A DNA stretch of 64,000 nt, taken from positions 496,001 through 560,000 of the forward strand of contig CAJTCS010000001.1 of the NCBI GenBank assembly GCA_910574995.1, written 5' to 3'. This DNA is from Oscillospiraceae bacterium (lineage in GTDB: Bacteria; Bacillota; Clostridia; Oscillospirales; Acutalibacteraceae). Below, piece after piece: positions 8,373 to 16,623 of this stretch. Position 1 is the stretch's first letter; every line of letters starts with the position of its first letter. Below the pieces are notes generated by a model. That model had not been told where the DNA came from, made no database searches, and worked only from the letters and a program-made list of their open reading frames with translations. Made by a program: the position numbers and the translations under genes.

Positions 8373-8378
8373 GGTTTT

Positions 8379-8407
8379 AGTATACAGTATGGGCGGGGGT
8401 TTGTAAA
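8379..8407 (-). promoter_or_regulatory. Sigma-A-type promoter upstream of the H-cluster operon
   Basis: On the minus strand TTTACA (8407-8402) and TATACT (8384-8379) are 17 bp apart, ten of twelve consensus matches. It points at the TM1266-type gene 320 bp away with no gene between. Confidence 0.65.
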
Positions 8408-8618
8408 GGGGGAATTTATGGCGGGGCGTGTTCAAGCCGCGTGGAGGAAACGCCGGGGCCAAAGGGTAAAGCGTATGCCAGAGGCGGACAAGCTGCGGGC
8501 CGTCCTGGAAAGCGGGGCCGGCGCCCCACGTGGGATTTTAGGGAAAAGCCTGAAACCGCTGGGGCCAAGATACAGTCATAAAACATACGGTTTGGACGCT
8601 CCCTTATAAAGGCGGCGA
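8408..8618. other. Divergent intergenic stretch without supported gene
   Basis: Between the minus-strand promoter and the plus-strand promoter there is a possible 63-codon frame from ATG 8418 behind AAGGGGGA. Its composition is arginine- and glycine-rich, as random GC-rich frames are, and it runs through the plus promoter region. I do not call it a gene. Confidence 0.4.
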
Positions 8619-8647
8619 TTGACGTGGAGGGGAAAATTTGCTATACT
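8619..8647 (+). promoter_or_regulatory. Sigma-A-type promoter of the UroD-family gene
   Basis: TTGACG and TATACT are separated by 17 bp. The next plus-strand gene starts at 8931, so the transcript would carry an unusually long leader of about 275 nt. Confidence 0.7.
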
Positions 8648-8930
8648 ATAAAGACAAAAAATTTTTGCAGGGCTTGTTTCTAAATGCTTGTTTGAAAAAA
8701 GAGGAAATGCCGGGTTTTTGCGCGGGGCCAGGCGGTTTCCATGCGGATGGGCCGCAAGCACAGCGGCGCCGCGTTTGAAAAGCTGGGACGGTTTTCGCCT
8801 TTTGGGGGATTTCCAGCACAGAAAGCGCCTGGCTATGGGCATGAAGACAGTATTTGCGGTTTTTCAAATGAGTACTGGTTTATGACAATAGGGAAAATGC
8901 CGGCAAGCCCGATGCTGGGAGGGGTTTCCT
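8648..8930 (+). promoter_or_regulatory. Long untranslated leader before the UroD-family gene
   Basis: About 275 nt of probable transcribed leader hold no convincing ORF. The stretch is lower in GC at first and then has several short stems. I looked for cobalamin-box-like sequence, because relatives of the gene are corrinoid methyltransferases, and did not find it. Confidence 0.35.
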
Positions 8931-9887
8931 TTGACAAAGAGAGAGCGTGTGCTGGCGGCTGTTGCCTGCCAGCCGGTAGACCATGTGCCCGCGGGCTTTT
9001 CCTTGCACTTCCCCGCTGACAGGAACAGCGGGGAAGCCGGGGTGCGGGCCCACCTGGAGTTTTTCCAAGAGACGGACACGGATATCCTGAAGATTATGAA
9101 CGAGAACCTGGTGCCGAACTATGGCACGATCAAAACGCCGGACGACTGGCAGTGCATCGGCGCCATGGGCCAGGACACGGGTTTCATCCGCCGGCAGCTG
9201 GAATTTACCAAGGCCATTTTGTCCCAGTGCGAGCCGGAGGGCTTCACCATGGGGACGCTTCACGGCATCACGGCTTCTTCTATCCACCCAATTGAAGCCG
9301 TGTATGGCTATGACGGCGTACGGACGCTGCTGACCGAGCACCTGCGGGAAAAAGAGCGGCCTGTGCTGGACGCCATGGCGCGCATTGCCGAGGGCATGTG
9401 CGCCCTAGCCCATGGGTATGCGCAGGCTGGGGTGGAAAGCGTATATTACGCGGCCCTGGGGGCTGAACGCAGGTGGTTTACCGATGAGGAATTCGCCCGG
9501 TGGATCGAGCCCTTTGACAAGCTGATTTTGTCGGAGATCCGGAAAGCCGGGTGCAAGGTGTTCCTGCATATCTGCAAGGACGGGCTGGAAATGGGGCGCT
9601 ATCAAGGGTATGGCGAGCTGTGCGATGTGGTGAACTGGGGCGTCTATGAGGCGCCCTATCCGGTAGAAGAGGCCCGGAAGCTGTTCCAGGGCAAGGCCAT
9701 TATGGGCGGGCTGGCCAACCGCAGCGGCGTGATGGTAGAGGGCTCTAAGGAAGAGCTGGCCCAGGCGGCCCGGGACACGGTGGCCCGGTATGGGGATACG
9801 GGCTTTATCCTGGGCGCGGACTGCACCCTGCCCACGGAGATCGACTACGGCCGGATACGTGCCATTGTGGAGGCAGTGCGGGCATAA
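8931..9887 (+). CDS. Uroporphyrinogen decarboxylase (UroD) family protein
   Basis: The 318 residues have the UroD fold pattern: N-terminal TKRERVLAAV, the DHVPAGF segment, and the C-terminal GFILGADCTLPTEIDY block found in UroD-like proteins. True UroD makes coproporphyrinogen III, but no other haem gene is nearby. Many clostridial members are corrinoid-protein methyltransferases or of unknown role, so I do not assign heme synthesis. The start is TTG 8931 with GGGAGGGG 7 nt upstream. The gene is monocistronic behind a promoter with a long leader, and is followed by a GC-rich palindrome and an RNA methyltransferase gene. Confidence 0.88.
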   Translation: MTKRERVLAAVACQPVDHVPAGFSLHFPADRNSGEAGVRAHLEFFQETDTDILKIMNENLVPNYGTIKTPDDWQCIGAMGQDTGFIRRQLEFTKAILSQCEPEGFTMGTLHGITASSIHPIEAVYGYDGVRTLLTEHLREKERPVLDAMARIAEGMCALAHGYAQAGVESVYYAALGAERRWFTDEEFARWIEPFDKLILSEIRKAGCKVFLHICKDGLEMGRYQGYGELCDVVNWGVYEAPYPVEEARKLFQGKAIMGGLANRSGVMVEGSKEELAQAARDTVARYGDTGFILGADCTLPTEIDYGRIRAIVEAVRA

Positions 9888-9926
9888 AACAACGCCGCCC
9901 GGCCCCTTCCGGCCTTTGGCCGGAAG

Positions 9927-9960
9927 CAGCGGGGAAGGCGGCGGGCGGCCTTCCCCGCTG
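9927..9960. repeat. Long GC-rich perfect hairpin
   Basis: CAGCGGGGAAGGC and GCCTTCCCCGCTG form a perfect 13-bp stem around an 8-nt loop, between the UroD-family gene and the RNA methyltransferase gene. There is no T-run, so it is a structural repeat or Rho-type 3' end rather than an intrinsic terminator. Confidence 0.6.
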
Positions 9961-10034
9961 GGCGCGCGCAGCGCGCCGGGCCGGGCGGGGCCTAGGGGCC
10001 GCGCTGCTGCCTGAAAGAGAAAGGGGGGAGGCCT

Positions 10035-10868
10035 GTGGACGTCCAGCGGATCTACAGCAAAAACGCCAGCTACCAAAGGTTCCAGGTGCTTAAAACCAAC
10101 CGGAACAAGCGCCACCGGTACGGGGCCTTTTTCGTGGAAGGGGTGCGCAACCTGAACGAGGCCGTGGAAAACGGCTGGCAGGTCGAGTCGTTCCTTTACG
10201 CAATAGACGCGCCCCTGTCAAGCTGGGCGCGGGGCTTGTTGGCGTCTGTGCCTACGCAGGGGAATTATGCCTTGGCCCCCCAGCTGATGGCGGAGCTTAG
10301 CGGCAAGGGGGATACTTCAGAGCTGCTGGCCGTGGTAAAAATGCGGCCGGACGATTTTTCCCAGCTGCGCGCCCTGGGCAACCCCCTGTGGGTGCTTTTC
10401 GACCGCCCCTCCAACCGGGGGAACTTGGGCACGCTGCTGCGCTCGTGCGACGGCCTGGGGGCCAGCGGGCTTATCCTTACCGGCCACGGGGTAGATTTGT
10501 ATGACCCGGAGGTGGTGGTGGCTTCCATGGGCTCCTTTTTCCGGGTGCCTGCCATCCGGGCAGGGGACAACGCTTCCGTATTGGGCTTCATCCAAAAGAT
10601 GCGGGAAAGCTTCCCGGGTTTGCGGGTGGTGGGCACAACGGCCCACCGGCAAAGGCCCGTTTACCAGGAGGACTTGGCTGGCCCTTTGCTGCTGATGGTG
10701 GGCAACGAGACCGATGGGCTGTGCCACGCTTTTAAAGAGGCATGCGACGTGTTGTGTACCATCCCTATGGCGGCGGGTTCTTCCGCATCCTCCTTCAATG
10801 TGGCCTGCGCGGCCACGGTGCTGCTGTATGAGGCCTCCCGCCAGCGGCAGGGGGCAAACGCTTCCTAA
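10035..10868 (+). CDS. TrmH/SpoU family RNA 2'-O-methyltransferase
   Basis: The 277-residue SPOUT enzyme transfers a methyl group from SAM to a ribose in rRNA or tRNA. The C-terminal SpoU domain shows motif 1 in the DRPSNRGNLGTLLRSCDGLG region, motif 2 in LLLMVGNETDGL, and motif 3 in the IPMAAGSSASSFNVACAA loop that forms the SAM knot. The N-terminal roughly 110 residues are an L30e-like substrate-binding domain (RFQVLKTNRNKRHRYGAFFVEG). The start is GTG 10035 behind AAGGGGGGAG at 4-5 nt. It may be cotranscribed with the UroD-family gene. The target nucleotide cannot be named. Confidence 0.93.
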   Translation: MDVQRIYSKNASYQRFQVLKTNRNKRHRYGAFFVEGVRNLNEAVENGWQVESFLYAIDAPLSSWARGLLASVPTQGNYALAPQLMAELSGKGDTSELLAVVKMRPDDFSQLRALGNPLWVLFDRPSNRGNLGTLLRSCDGLGASGLILTGHGVDLYDPEVVVASMGSFFRVPAIRAGDNASVLGFIQKMRESFPGLRVVGTTAHRQRPVYQEDLAGPLLLMVGNETDGLCHAFKEACDVLCTIPMAAGSSASSFNVACAATVLLYEASRQRQGANAS

Positions 10869-11084
10869 TGCTGTTACGGGGGTTGCGTTCCACAGCCCCA
10901 TGTTTTTTATACCGGGCAGCAGGCTGGCTCTAGGCCGTGTATGCTGAGTAAAGAAGCGATGGGGTCCTGCATTATATAGAGCGGCCGCTTTCAGTAAAAA
11001 TCCGGTTTTTTGGGTTTTAAGGAAGGCCCTGATCCCATATATGGGAAGCATTTACTGGCTTTCCGCTGTGCTGGCTATAAAAAC

Positions 11085-11140
11085 AAGTGCCCGTTATACG
11101 CTTTCCCTGGCAGGGGGCGTATAGCGGGCGCTTGCTTCGT
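11085..11140. terminator. Hairpin between convergent RNA methyltransferase and GNAT genes
   Basis: AAGTGCCCGTTATACGC pairs with GCGTATAGCGGGCGCTT, with wobble pairs, and is followed on the plus strand by TTCGTTTATGTTTT. It lies between two convergent genes and could serve both. Confidence 0.6.
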
Positions 11141-11147
11141 TTATGTT

Positions 11148-11753
11148 TTAATCCCGGCGGTACAGGCGGCACACCTGACGGAAAGCGTCTTCCCCAGGGC
11201 CTACCAGCGGCGGCACGATGGTGCGGTACACCTGTTCCAGCGCCGCCTGGACATCGCCGTCGGAAGGGGGGGCCCCTTCGTCCAGGGGCAGGTATAAAAT
11301 CTGGTACTCGACCCCGAACAGCCAGGAAAACACCCGGGTTTCCTGGCAGCCGTTATGCTGGTAAAACCGGATGCGCCGCTGGCGTTCTTCCGTCTGGGCA
11401 GGGGAGCGGGCGCTTTCCAGGCTTTCCACCTCGATGAGCACATAAGGCGCGCCAGACTGCCTGGCGTGCCGCACCAGCCCCTTTAAAAAGCGCCCCCCAA
11501 CCCCTTTCCCCCTTCGGGAATGGTCCACGGCGAAATAATCCAGCAGCAGGGCCCGGGGCTCTTGTTGGGAAAGCGCAAAAGTGGCGTAGGCCGCAAGCCC
11601 GTCTTCGAACATGCCGAAAGAGGCGTACTGCCCTTTCCCGGTCAGCTGCTGGATACTGGCAAAGGGCCGCAGCTCGCTGGGGGGGAAGTCCCGGCGCATG
11701 TGCGCCTCATATATGGGTCCAAGCTCTTCCAGTGCAAGCTTCCTGATTTCCAT
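11148..11753 (-). CDS. GNAT family N-acetyltransferase
   Basis: The 201-residue protein has the GNAT acetyl-CoA motif RRGKGVGGRFLKGLV near the middle and flanking beta strands (LLLDYFAV before it). It begins MEIRKLALEELGPIYEAHMRRDFP. I chose ATG 11753, with AAAGGAG 8 nt upstream; a GTG six codons earlier overlaps that ribosome site. The C-terminal roughly 80 residues extend beyond the core domain. It is monocistronic on the minus strand. The acyl acceptor (small molecule or protein) cannot be predicted. Confidence 0.9.
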   Translation of the reverse strand: MEIRKLALEELGPIYEAHMRRDFPPSELRPFASIQQLTGKGQYASFGMFEDGLAAYATFALSQQEPRALLLDYFAVDHSRRGKGVGGRFLKGLVRHARQSGAPYVLIEVESLESARSPAQTEERQRRIRFYQHNGCQETRVFSWLFGVEYQILYLPLDEGAPPSDGDVQAALEQVYRTIVPPLVGPGEDAFRQVCRLYRRD

Positions 11754-11847
11754 TTGGACAGCTCCTTTCACATGGGTTCCCTGTCTAGTATACCAGGTTC
11801 CCTGGCCAGAGGCAAGGATGGAAAATGACGGAATTGGGCATTATAGG

Positions 11848-11876
11848 TTGCACTTTCGACAAAATTCCTGTATAAT
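11848..11876 (+). promoter_or_regulatory. Sigma-A promoter of the first TIM-barrel isomerase gene
   Basis: TTGCAC and TATAAT are separated by 17 bp, about 60 bp before the start codon at 11937. Confidence 0.7.
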
Positions 11877-11936
11877 GGCTACTATAGTGTAGAGGTTGGC
11901 AGACTTCGCTCCTAAATGGCAAGGAGGAGACCGGAT

Positions 11937-12719
11937 ATGCTTTCGATCTTTGATTGGTTTGGCTACCAGCTGCCCCTGGAGGAACGCTATAGGCTGATCA
12001 AAAATGCCGGGTTTTCCGGCGTGCTGCTGCTGTGGGGGCGTTCCCTGGGCCGTGGGGCCGATTACCGCCTGGCCCCGGCGGCGGCCCGGGCGGCGGGGCT
12101 TTATATAGAGAACATCCACGCCCCAACTTTGGGCCAGCACACCCTGTGGGAGGATTCATTGGCGGGGGAGGGTACGGCGGCCTGTTACATGCAGTGCGTG
12201 GAGGACTGCCGGGATTTTGGCATCCCCACGCTGGTGCTGCACCTGCCAGGGGACGGGAGCCCCCCTACGGGGGTGGGCCTTGCCCGGCTGGAACGGCTGG
12301 TGGAAAAGGCGGAGCGTTTGGAAGTGAACGTGGCGCTGGAGAACCGGCAGAATCTGGAAAGCCTGCGGTTCGCCCTATACCGGATAGGCTCTTCCCGGCT
12401 GGGCTTCTGTTATGACTGCTGCCATCATTACAACTATGCCCCAGAGGTGGACCTTCTCAGCCTGTATGGCCCCCGGCTGATGGCGCTGCACCTGCACGAC
12501 AACAGTGGCAGCAGCCGCAGCTACTGCATCCAGCACCGGCTGCCCTTTGACGGGGGCGTCCCCTGGGAAAAGGTGATGGGGGGTATTGCGGCGGCGGGCT
12601 ATAAGGGCGTTACCGCCCTAGAGCCCATGAGCTGGGACTATCAGGAGCTGCCGCCAGACGTGTTCCTGTACCGGGCCTTTGAAAAGGCCAAGCGCCTGGA
12701 CGCCCTGCGGGGGCTTTAG
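11937..12719 (+). CDS. Sugar phosphate isomerase/epimerase-like TIM-barrel protein
   Basis: The 260 residues follow the xylose-isomerase-like/AP-endonuclease-2 TIM-barrel family. Visible metal-binding positions are the Glu of VALENRQNLE, the acidic and His residues of CYDCCHHYNYA, the LHLHDNSG motif, and the C-terminal Glu of TALEPMSWDY. The start is ATG 11937 with AAGGAGGAG 7 nt upstream; a longer reading from 11916 would translate that ribosome site. The gene has its own promoter and terminator. Family members isomerise or epimerise sugars, inositols or hydroxypyruvate; the substrate here is unknown. A related protein is encoded at 14806. Confidence 0.87.
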   Translation: MLSIFDWFGYQLPLEERYRLIKNAGFSGVLLLWGRSLGRGADYRLAPAAARAAGLYIENIHAPTLGQHTLWEDSLAGEGTAACYMQCVEDCRDFGIPTLVLHLPGDGSPPTGVGLARLERLVEKAERLEVNVALENRQNLESLRFALYRIGSSRLGFCYDCCHHYNYAPEVDLLSLYGPRLMALHLHDNSGSSRSYCIQHRLPFDGGVPWEKVMGGIAAAGYKGVTALEPMSWDYQELPPDVFLYRAFEKAKRLDALRGL

Positions 12720-12740
12720 GGGGTAAGCTTCTGGATGTTG

Positions 12741-12776
12741 CAAACCCCGCGGCCTGCATGCGGGGTTTGGCGCTTT
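12741..12776 (+). terminator. Intrinsic terminator after the first TIM-barrel gene
   Basis: CAAACCCCGC and GCGGGGTTTG form a perfect 10-bp stem around a 9-nt loop, followed by GCGCTTTTG. Confidence 0.75.
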
Positions 12777-12844
12777 TGCTTATGGACGATATAGGTTTGG
12801 GATCGTGTTTTTCGTATCCCATTTGCGGAAAAGAGGCCAAGCTT

Positions 12845-13729
12845 ATGATAAAAAAGAATGTGTTCCTGGCTGCCATTGCGGCGTTGGTTGTGTTGATCAT
12901 CATCCTTTCCGCCGTGACCCTGGCAAAGGGGCCCCGCACCAGCTCGGTAGAGCTGCTGGAAAAAAACGGCGCCCAGCTGAAGGTAAACGACATGTACGAG
13001 GGGGAGATGACCATCCCCAACCATGATATCCCGGTGTGCTCGTATAACCCCCAGGACTTTAAGGAGAACAAGGGTGTGGTCACCTATGAGGGGGGCGATT
13101 CCTTTGTGGGCATCAATGTCAACCAGAAGATGGGGGATATTGACTGGCAGGCCGTGGCCGAAAGCGGCGTGGATTTTGCCATGATACGGGTGGGCTACCG
13201 GGAAAATTCCAAAGGGCGTATCACGCCTGACCAGAAGTTTGAAGACAACATCAAGGGCGCCGCCGAAGCGGGCCTGCCCGTTGGGGTGTATTTTTATTCG
13301 AAAGCCGTGACAGACGCGGAAGCCGACGAAGAGGCCGTGTTTGTTTTAGAGCAGATACGGCTGTATTCGGTTACGTACCCGGTGGCCATCTATTGGGAAT
13401 ATGACCGGAAGAAAGACAGCGATGAGGTGGACGAAAACTCCCGTACCGTGCGCTGCAACGGCGACCAGGTGACAGGCTTTTTGCAGACTTTTTGTAAAAA
13501 GATAAAGAGTTCCGGCCGTACGGCGGCTTTCTACGCGGACAAGGACATGGGATACAACAAGCTGGACCTTTCCCGGCTGTGGGAATATGACATGTGGTAT
13601 GCCGAGCCGAAGGCCGCCCCCAGCTTTTACTATGACTATGAGATGTGGCAATATACAAAGGAAGGCGAGGTGCCCGGCATCGGGGAAAAGGTGCCGGTGA
13701 CCATCAGCCTGAAAAAATACGGCGGGTAA
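12845..13729 (+). CDS. Membrane-anchored GH25-like protein lacking catalytic acids (putative pseudoenzyme)
   Basis: The 294-residue protein has an N-terminal transmembrane anchor (about residues 6-27) and an extracellular GH25 (Chalaropsis-type lysozyme) domain from about residue 80. In active GH25 enzymes the acids lie in GIDVSxxQGxIDW and in a DWE or DxE motif. Here these read GINVNQKMGDIDW (Asn91) and IYWEYD (Tyr183 in place of Asp), so both key aspartates are gone while the fold-determining sequence is kept. The very next gene encodes an intact paralogue. ATG 12845 is preceded by AAAGAGG at about 8 nt. It likely binds peptidoglycan or partners with the active copy; catalysis is improbable. 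Confidence 0.85.
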   Translation: MIKKNVFLAAIAALVVLIIILSAVTLAKGPRTSSVELLEKNGAQLKVNDMYEGEMTIPNHDIPVCSYNPQDFKENKGVVTYEGGDSFVGINVNQKMGDIDWQAVAESGVDFAMIRVGYRENSKGRITPDQKFEDNIKGAAEAGLPVGVYFYSKAVTDAEADEEAVFVLEQIRLYSVTYPVAIYWEYDRKKDSDEVDENSRTVRCNGDQVTGFLQTFCKKIKSSGRTAAFYADKDMGYNKLDLSRLWEYDMWYAEPKAAPSFYYDYEMWQYTKEGEVPGIGEKVPVTISLKKYGG

Positions 13730-13750
13730 CGCCGGGGAAGGAATGTGGTT

Positions 13751-14683
13751 ATGCAGCAGAGAAACCGCAGGCGGCCCTCTCGGGCCGCCCAGCTATGGAG
13801 GAAGGGCCGACGGTGGGCGCTGCCCGGCCTGTGCGGCCTGGCGGGCGTAGCCCTGGTAGCGTGCGTCCTGATATTTGCCCTTCCCGGCGGCGAGCCGGAG
13901 CCTGCCGCGCCCTCTACGTACATACCGGAGGGCATGCTGCTGGTAGACGATATCTATGAGGGGCAAGAGCTGATACCGGAATTCGACCTGCCGGTGTGCC
14001 AATATGACCGGGAGAAGTTTTCTGACAATGGCAACCTGGTGCGCTATGAGGATGGGAAAGCCCTGGCGGGCATAGACGTTTCCGAGTTCCAGGGGGAGAT
14101 CGATTGGGCCCAGGTGAAGGGCTCCGGCATGGTGGACTTTGTTTTTCTCCGCTTGGGCTACCGGGGCATGACCCAGGGCCTGCTGGTGACGGACGAGGCC
14201 TTCGAGCGGAATTTCCAAGGGGCTACAGAGGCCGGCCTGCCTGTAGGGGTATACTTTTTCTCCCAGGCCATTACAGAGGCCGAGGCGGAAGCCGAAGCGG
14301 ATTTCGTCCTTTCCACCCTGGACGGCCGGAAGCTGACCTATCCCGTGGTATTTGACTGGGAGCCCCCTGTCCCCAGCGAGGACCTGCCTGCCGAAGAGCT
14401 GCGGGCCTATGGCGCGGACGGCGCTACAGTTGCAAAAGCCGGGGCGGCTTTTTGCAAACGCATCCAGGATTCCGGCTACCGGCCCTGCTTCTATTCCAAC
14501 AAGAACATGATCTATAGCTTTTTCGACATGGACCAGGTGAAGGAGTACCCCCTGTGGCTGGCGGAATACCAGCGGGCCCCCAGCTTGTATTATGACTTCC
14601 GCCTGTGGCAGTACTCGGACAGCGGCTCGATCCCGGGTATCGGCACCACGGTAGACCTGGATATCTGCTTTGAGCCGTATTAA
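13751..14683 (+). CDS. Membrane-anchored GH25 family lysozyme
   Basis: The 310-residue paralogue of the preceding protein has a basic cytoplasmic N-terminus, one transmembrane helix (about residues 24-45) and an outer GH25 muramidase domain. The catalytic motifs are intact: GIDVSEFQGEIDW (Asp109) and VFDWEPP (Asp202, Glu204), plus the C-terminal LWQYSDSGSIPGI block. Such enzymes cleave the MurNAc-GlcNAc bond of peptidoglycan. The start is ATG 13751, behind GGAAGGA at 8 nt; GTG 13745 is the alternative. The gene follows its degenerate paralogue by 21 bp, so the two are probably coexpressed and may form a hetero-oligomer at the wall. Confidence 0.92.
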   Translation: MQQRNRRRPSRAAQLWRKGRRWALPGLCGLAGVALVACVLIFALPGGEPEPAAPSTYIPEGMLLVDDIYEGQELIPEFDLPVCQYDREKFSDNGNLVRYEDGKALAGIDVSEFQGEIDWAQVKGSGMVDFVFLRLGYRGMTQGLLVTDEAFERNFQGATEAGLPVGVYFFSQAITEAEAEAEADFVLSTLDGRKLTYPVVFDWEPPVPSEDLPAEELRAYGADGATVAKAGAAFCKRIQDSGYRPCFYSNKNMIYSFFDMDQVKEYPLWLAEYQRAPSLYYDFRLWQYSDSGSIPGIGTTVDLDICFEPY

Positions 14684-14805
14684 AGGCGCCGCCGGTTTTT
14701 GCCCTGCCCTGTCCAGGCTATAGGGAAGCTTCCTGCTAAGGCGGTTTTCCCGTAAAAATACTTTTGCAGACCTATCCATAAAAACAAGGAGAGGAAGGGA
14801 TTCGC

Positions 14806-15675
14806 ATGCTCCTATCCACCCAGACCGATTTCCTGGGCCGGGCCTACGGCGAGGCCCAGGCCATCCGTATGCTGGCCCAGGCGGGCTTTGACGCATATGA
14901 CATGAGTTTGTTCGCTATGTTCGGGAACCCCGCATACCCGATGAACGGCCCGGGCTTCCGGGAATATGCCCAAAGCCTGCGGGCGGAAGCCGAGAGCCGC
15001 GGCATTGCCTGCAACCAGGCCCATGCGCCGTTTGCCAGCAGCACAGGCGACCCCGAGGAGGACGAGAGGCGCTTTGGCGCCATTGTACAAGCCATAGAGG
15101 CCGCTTCGATTTTGGGGGCCAAGGCCATCGTGGTACATCCCAAGCACCACCTGCCTTACATCACCCATGCGGAGGAGCTGTGGGAGATGAACATTGCCTT
15201 TTATAGGCGGCTGGTCCCCTATTGTGAACAGTTCGGCATAAAGGTGGCATGCGAAAACATGTGGCAGTACCGGGAGGGGGCCGGGCGCATCGTTGACAGT
15301 GTCTGTTCCCGCCCTGGGGAATTCTGCGGGTACCTGGATGCTGTCGGGAGCCCCTGGGTGGTGGCCTGCCTGGACGTGGGCCATACCGCCTTGACCGACG
15401 AGGATGTAGGGGGCTTTGTGCGGAAGCTGGGGCCCCGGCGGCTGCAGGCGCTCCACGTCCACGACAATGACCTGCTGGAGGATTCCCACACCCTGCCCTT
15501 CACCTGCAAGATCGATTTCTCTGCCTTGGCTACCGCCTTGAAGGAAATCGGCTATCAAGGGGACTTCACCCTGGAGGCCGACCATTTCCTGGAGAAATTC
15601 CCCCTGCCCTTGGTGCCGGACGCCCTGGCCCTGCTGTATAAAACCGGCCGCTGGCTGGCGGACCGGTGCGTGTAG
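14806..15675 (+). CDS. Sugar phosphate isomerase/epimerase-like TIM-barrel protein (second copy)
   Basis: The 289-residue protein of the xylose-isomerase-like TIM-barrel family has the expected metal ligands in VACENMWQYREGAGR, ACLDVGHTAL, LHVHDNDLLEDSH and the C-terminal TLEADHFLEKFP. The start is ATG 14806 with AAGGAGAGGAAGG upstream. It is only distantly similar to the protein encoded at 11937 and has its own terminator. Neighbouring genes do not identify a substrate; myo-inositol, hydroxypyruvate or ketose-phosphate chemistry are all possible in the family. Confidence 0.88.
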   Translation: MLLSTQTDFLGRAYGEAQAIRMLAQAGFDAYDMSLFAMFGNPAYPMNGPGFREYAQSLRAEAESRGIACNQAHAPFASSTGDPEEDERRFGAIVQAIEAASILGAKAIVVHPKHHLPYITHAEELWEMNIAFYRRLVPYCEQFGIKVACENMWQYREGAGRIVDSVCSRPGEFCGYLDAVGSPWVVACLDVGHTALTDEDVGGFVRKLGPRRLQALHVHDNDLLEDSHTLPFTCKIDFSALATALKEIGYQGDFTLEADHFLEKFPLPLVPDALALLYKTGRWLADRCV

Positions 15676-15690
15676 GGGGCCGCAAATATA

Positions 15691-15729
15691 ACAGCCGGAG
15701 CTACAGTGCCCCGGCTGTTTTTATTTTAT
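15691..15729 (+). terminator. Intrinsic terminator after the second TIM-barrel gene
   Basis: ACAGCCGG and CCGGCTGT form an 8-bp stem followed by TTTTTATTTTAT. Confidence 0.85.
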
Positions 15730-15866
15730 AGCAGCCGTACCTGGGGAGCGGCAAGCCGCTTTCAGGCATGGTGGATAAAGGTGCCGTTATGTTTTCCAAA
15801 GGGAAGCGCCGAATGGGCTTATGTCCCCGCGCCCCCAGGCTGTGGGGGCCCCAGGGCTGCCTGGTT

Positions 15867-16541
15867 TTACAATGACGGCAAGGCCATTTGGTGGGCTTCC
15901 AGCAAAAAGTCGTACAGGGGCTTCAGGGCGGAGAAAGACCCCGCCAGGCGTTCCGGCAAGCCGGGGCTGAACAGCTCTGGCCCGAAATAGTTTTCATATC
16001 CGGCGCTTACCTGTTTCCGGTTGTACCAGGGGTCCAGCAGCGGGCCCTTTTCCCCTTTGGGCCGCTTGTATTCCTCCCCCCACAGGCGCATCCGCTCCCG
16101 GTCTGGTATGGCTAAAAGGATATCCTCCAGGCGCGCCGGGGCCGCGTCGATTTTTTCCCGAAGGGCCTGGGCCTGGGCGGCCTTTCCGTTCCAAATGCCC
16201 ACCCCGTGGGAGGTGCCGTCTTTGCCCAGCTCGAACCAGAACACCGGCCCTGCCGGCAACTGGGCGTCCCCTTTTTCCAGAGAGAACCACAGGTTGTCCT
16301 GATAGGGCCCGCGGCCAAAAAGCCGCCGGGCGTCCCGGTATATACGGGATATATGCAGCTGCAGGCCCGCCTGGGGCCAGCGTTCCCGCATCAGGCCAAG
16401 GGTGGCCTGGGCCAGGGCCTGGAAGGGCTTCTGCAGCACCCTTTGGAATTCCTCCTTGTGGTCCTGGAACCAAGGCCGCTGGTTATGCAGGGCAAGCTCC
16501 CAGAGGAAGTCGACGCTCTGCTGTGTCAATCCTTCAAACAT
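15867..16541 (-). CDS. DUF2461 family protein
   Basis: The 224 residues begin with the family hallmark WELALHNQRPWFQDHKEEF and continue with HISRIYRDARRLFGRGPYQDN and the VGIWNGKAAQAQALREKI segment, matching DUF2461 (TIGR02453) proteins of about 220 residues. The function is unknown; members are cytosolic and widely scattered in Bacillota and Bacteroidota. ATG 16541 lies behind AAAGGGG. It is a single minus-strand gene upstream of, and probably independent from, the zinc-ribbon gene at 16624. Confidence 0.88.
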   Translation of the reverse strand: MFEGLTQQSVDFLWELALHNQRPWFQDHKEEFQRVLQKPFQALAQATLGLMRERWPQAGLQLHISRIYRDARRLFGRGPYQDNLWFSLEKGDAQLPAGPVFWFELGKDGTSHGVGIWNGKAAQAQALREKIDAAPARLEDILLAIPDRERMRLWGEEYKRPKGEKGPLLDPWYNRKQVSAGYENYFGPELFSPGLPERLAGSFSALKPLYDFLLEAHQMALPSL

Positions 16542-16565
16542 ATCCGCGGTCCCCTTTCATAAATC

Positions 16566-16601
16566 AGACAAGGAGCCGCCGGGCGTTTGCCGGGGCTCCT
16601 T
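16566..16601 (-). terminator. Hairpin between DUF2461 and zinc-ribbon genes
   Basis: On the minus strand AAGGAGCC and GGCTCCTT form an 8-bp stem with a GC-rich internal helix, directly downstream of the gene ending at 16624. The T-tract is weak (GTCTGATTT). Confidence 0.55.
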
Positions 16602-16623
16602 GCGTCTTGTATCGTTGCGGCAT

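Noticed and set aside
8330-8375. Possible cobalamin-box-like stretch (GGGAAGCCGGGGAA) in the hyd leader
   Set aside because: Only the GGGAA and CCGG parts resemble the cobalamin riboswitch core; the conserved CCCGCNACTG block and the B12 box are absent.
8741-9019. Open frame of 92 codons overlapping the UroD-family gene start
   Set aside because: It overlaps a better-supported gene in another frame and has Gly/Pro/Cys-rich, random-looking composition.
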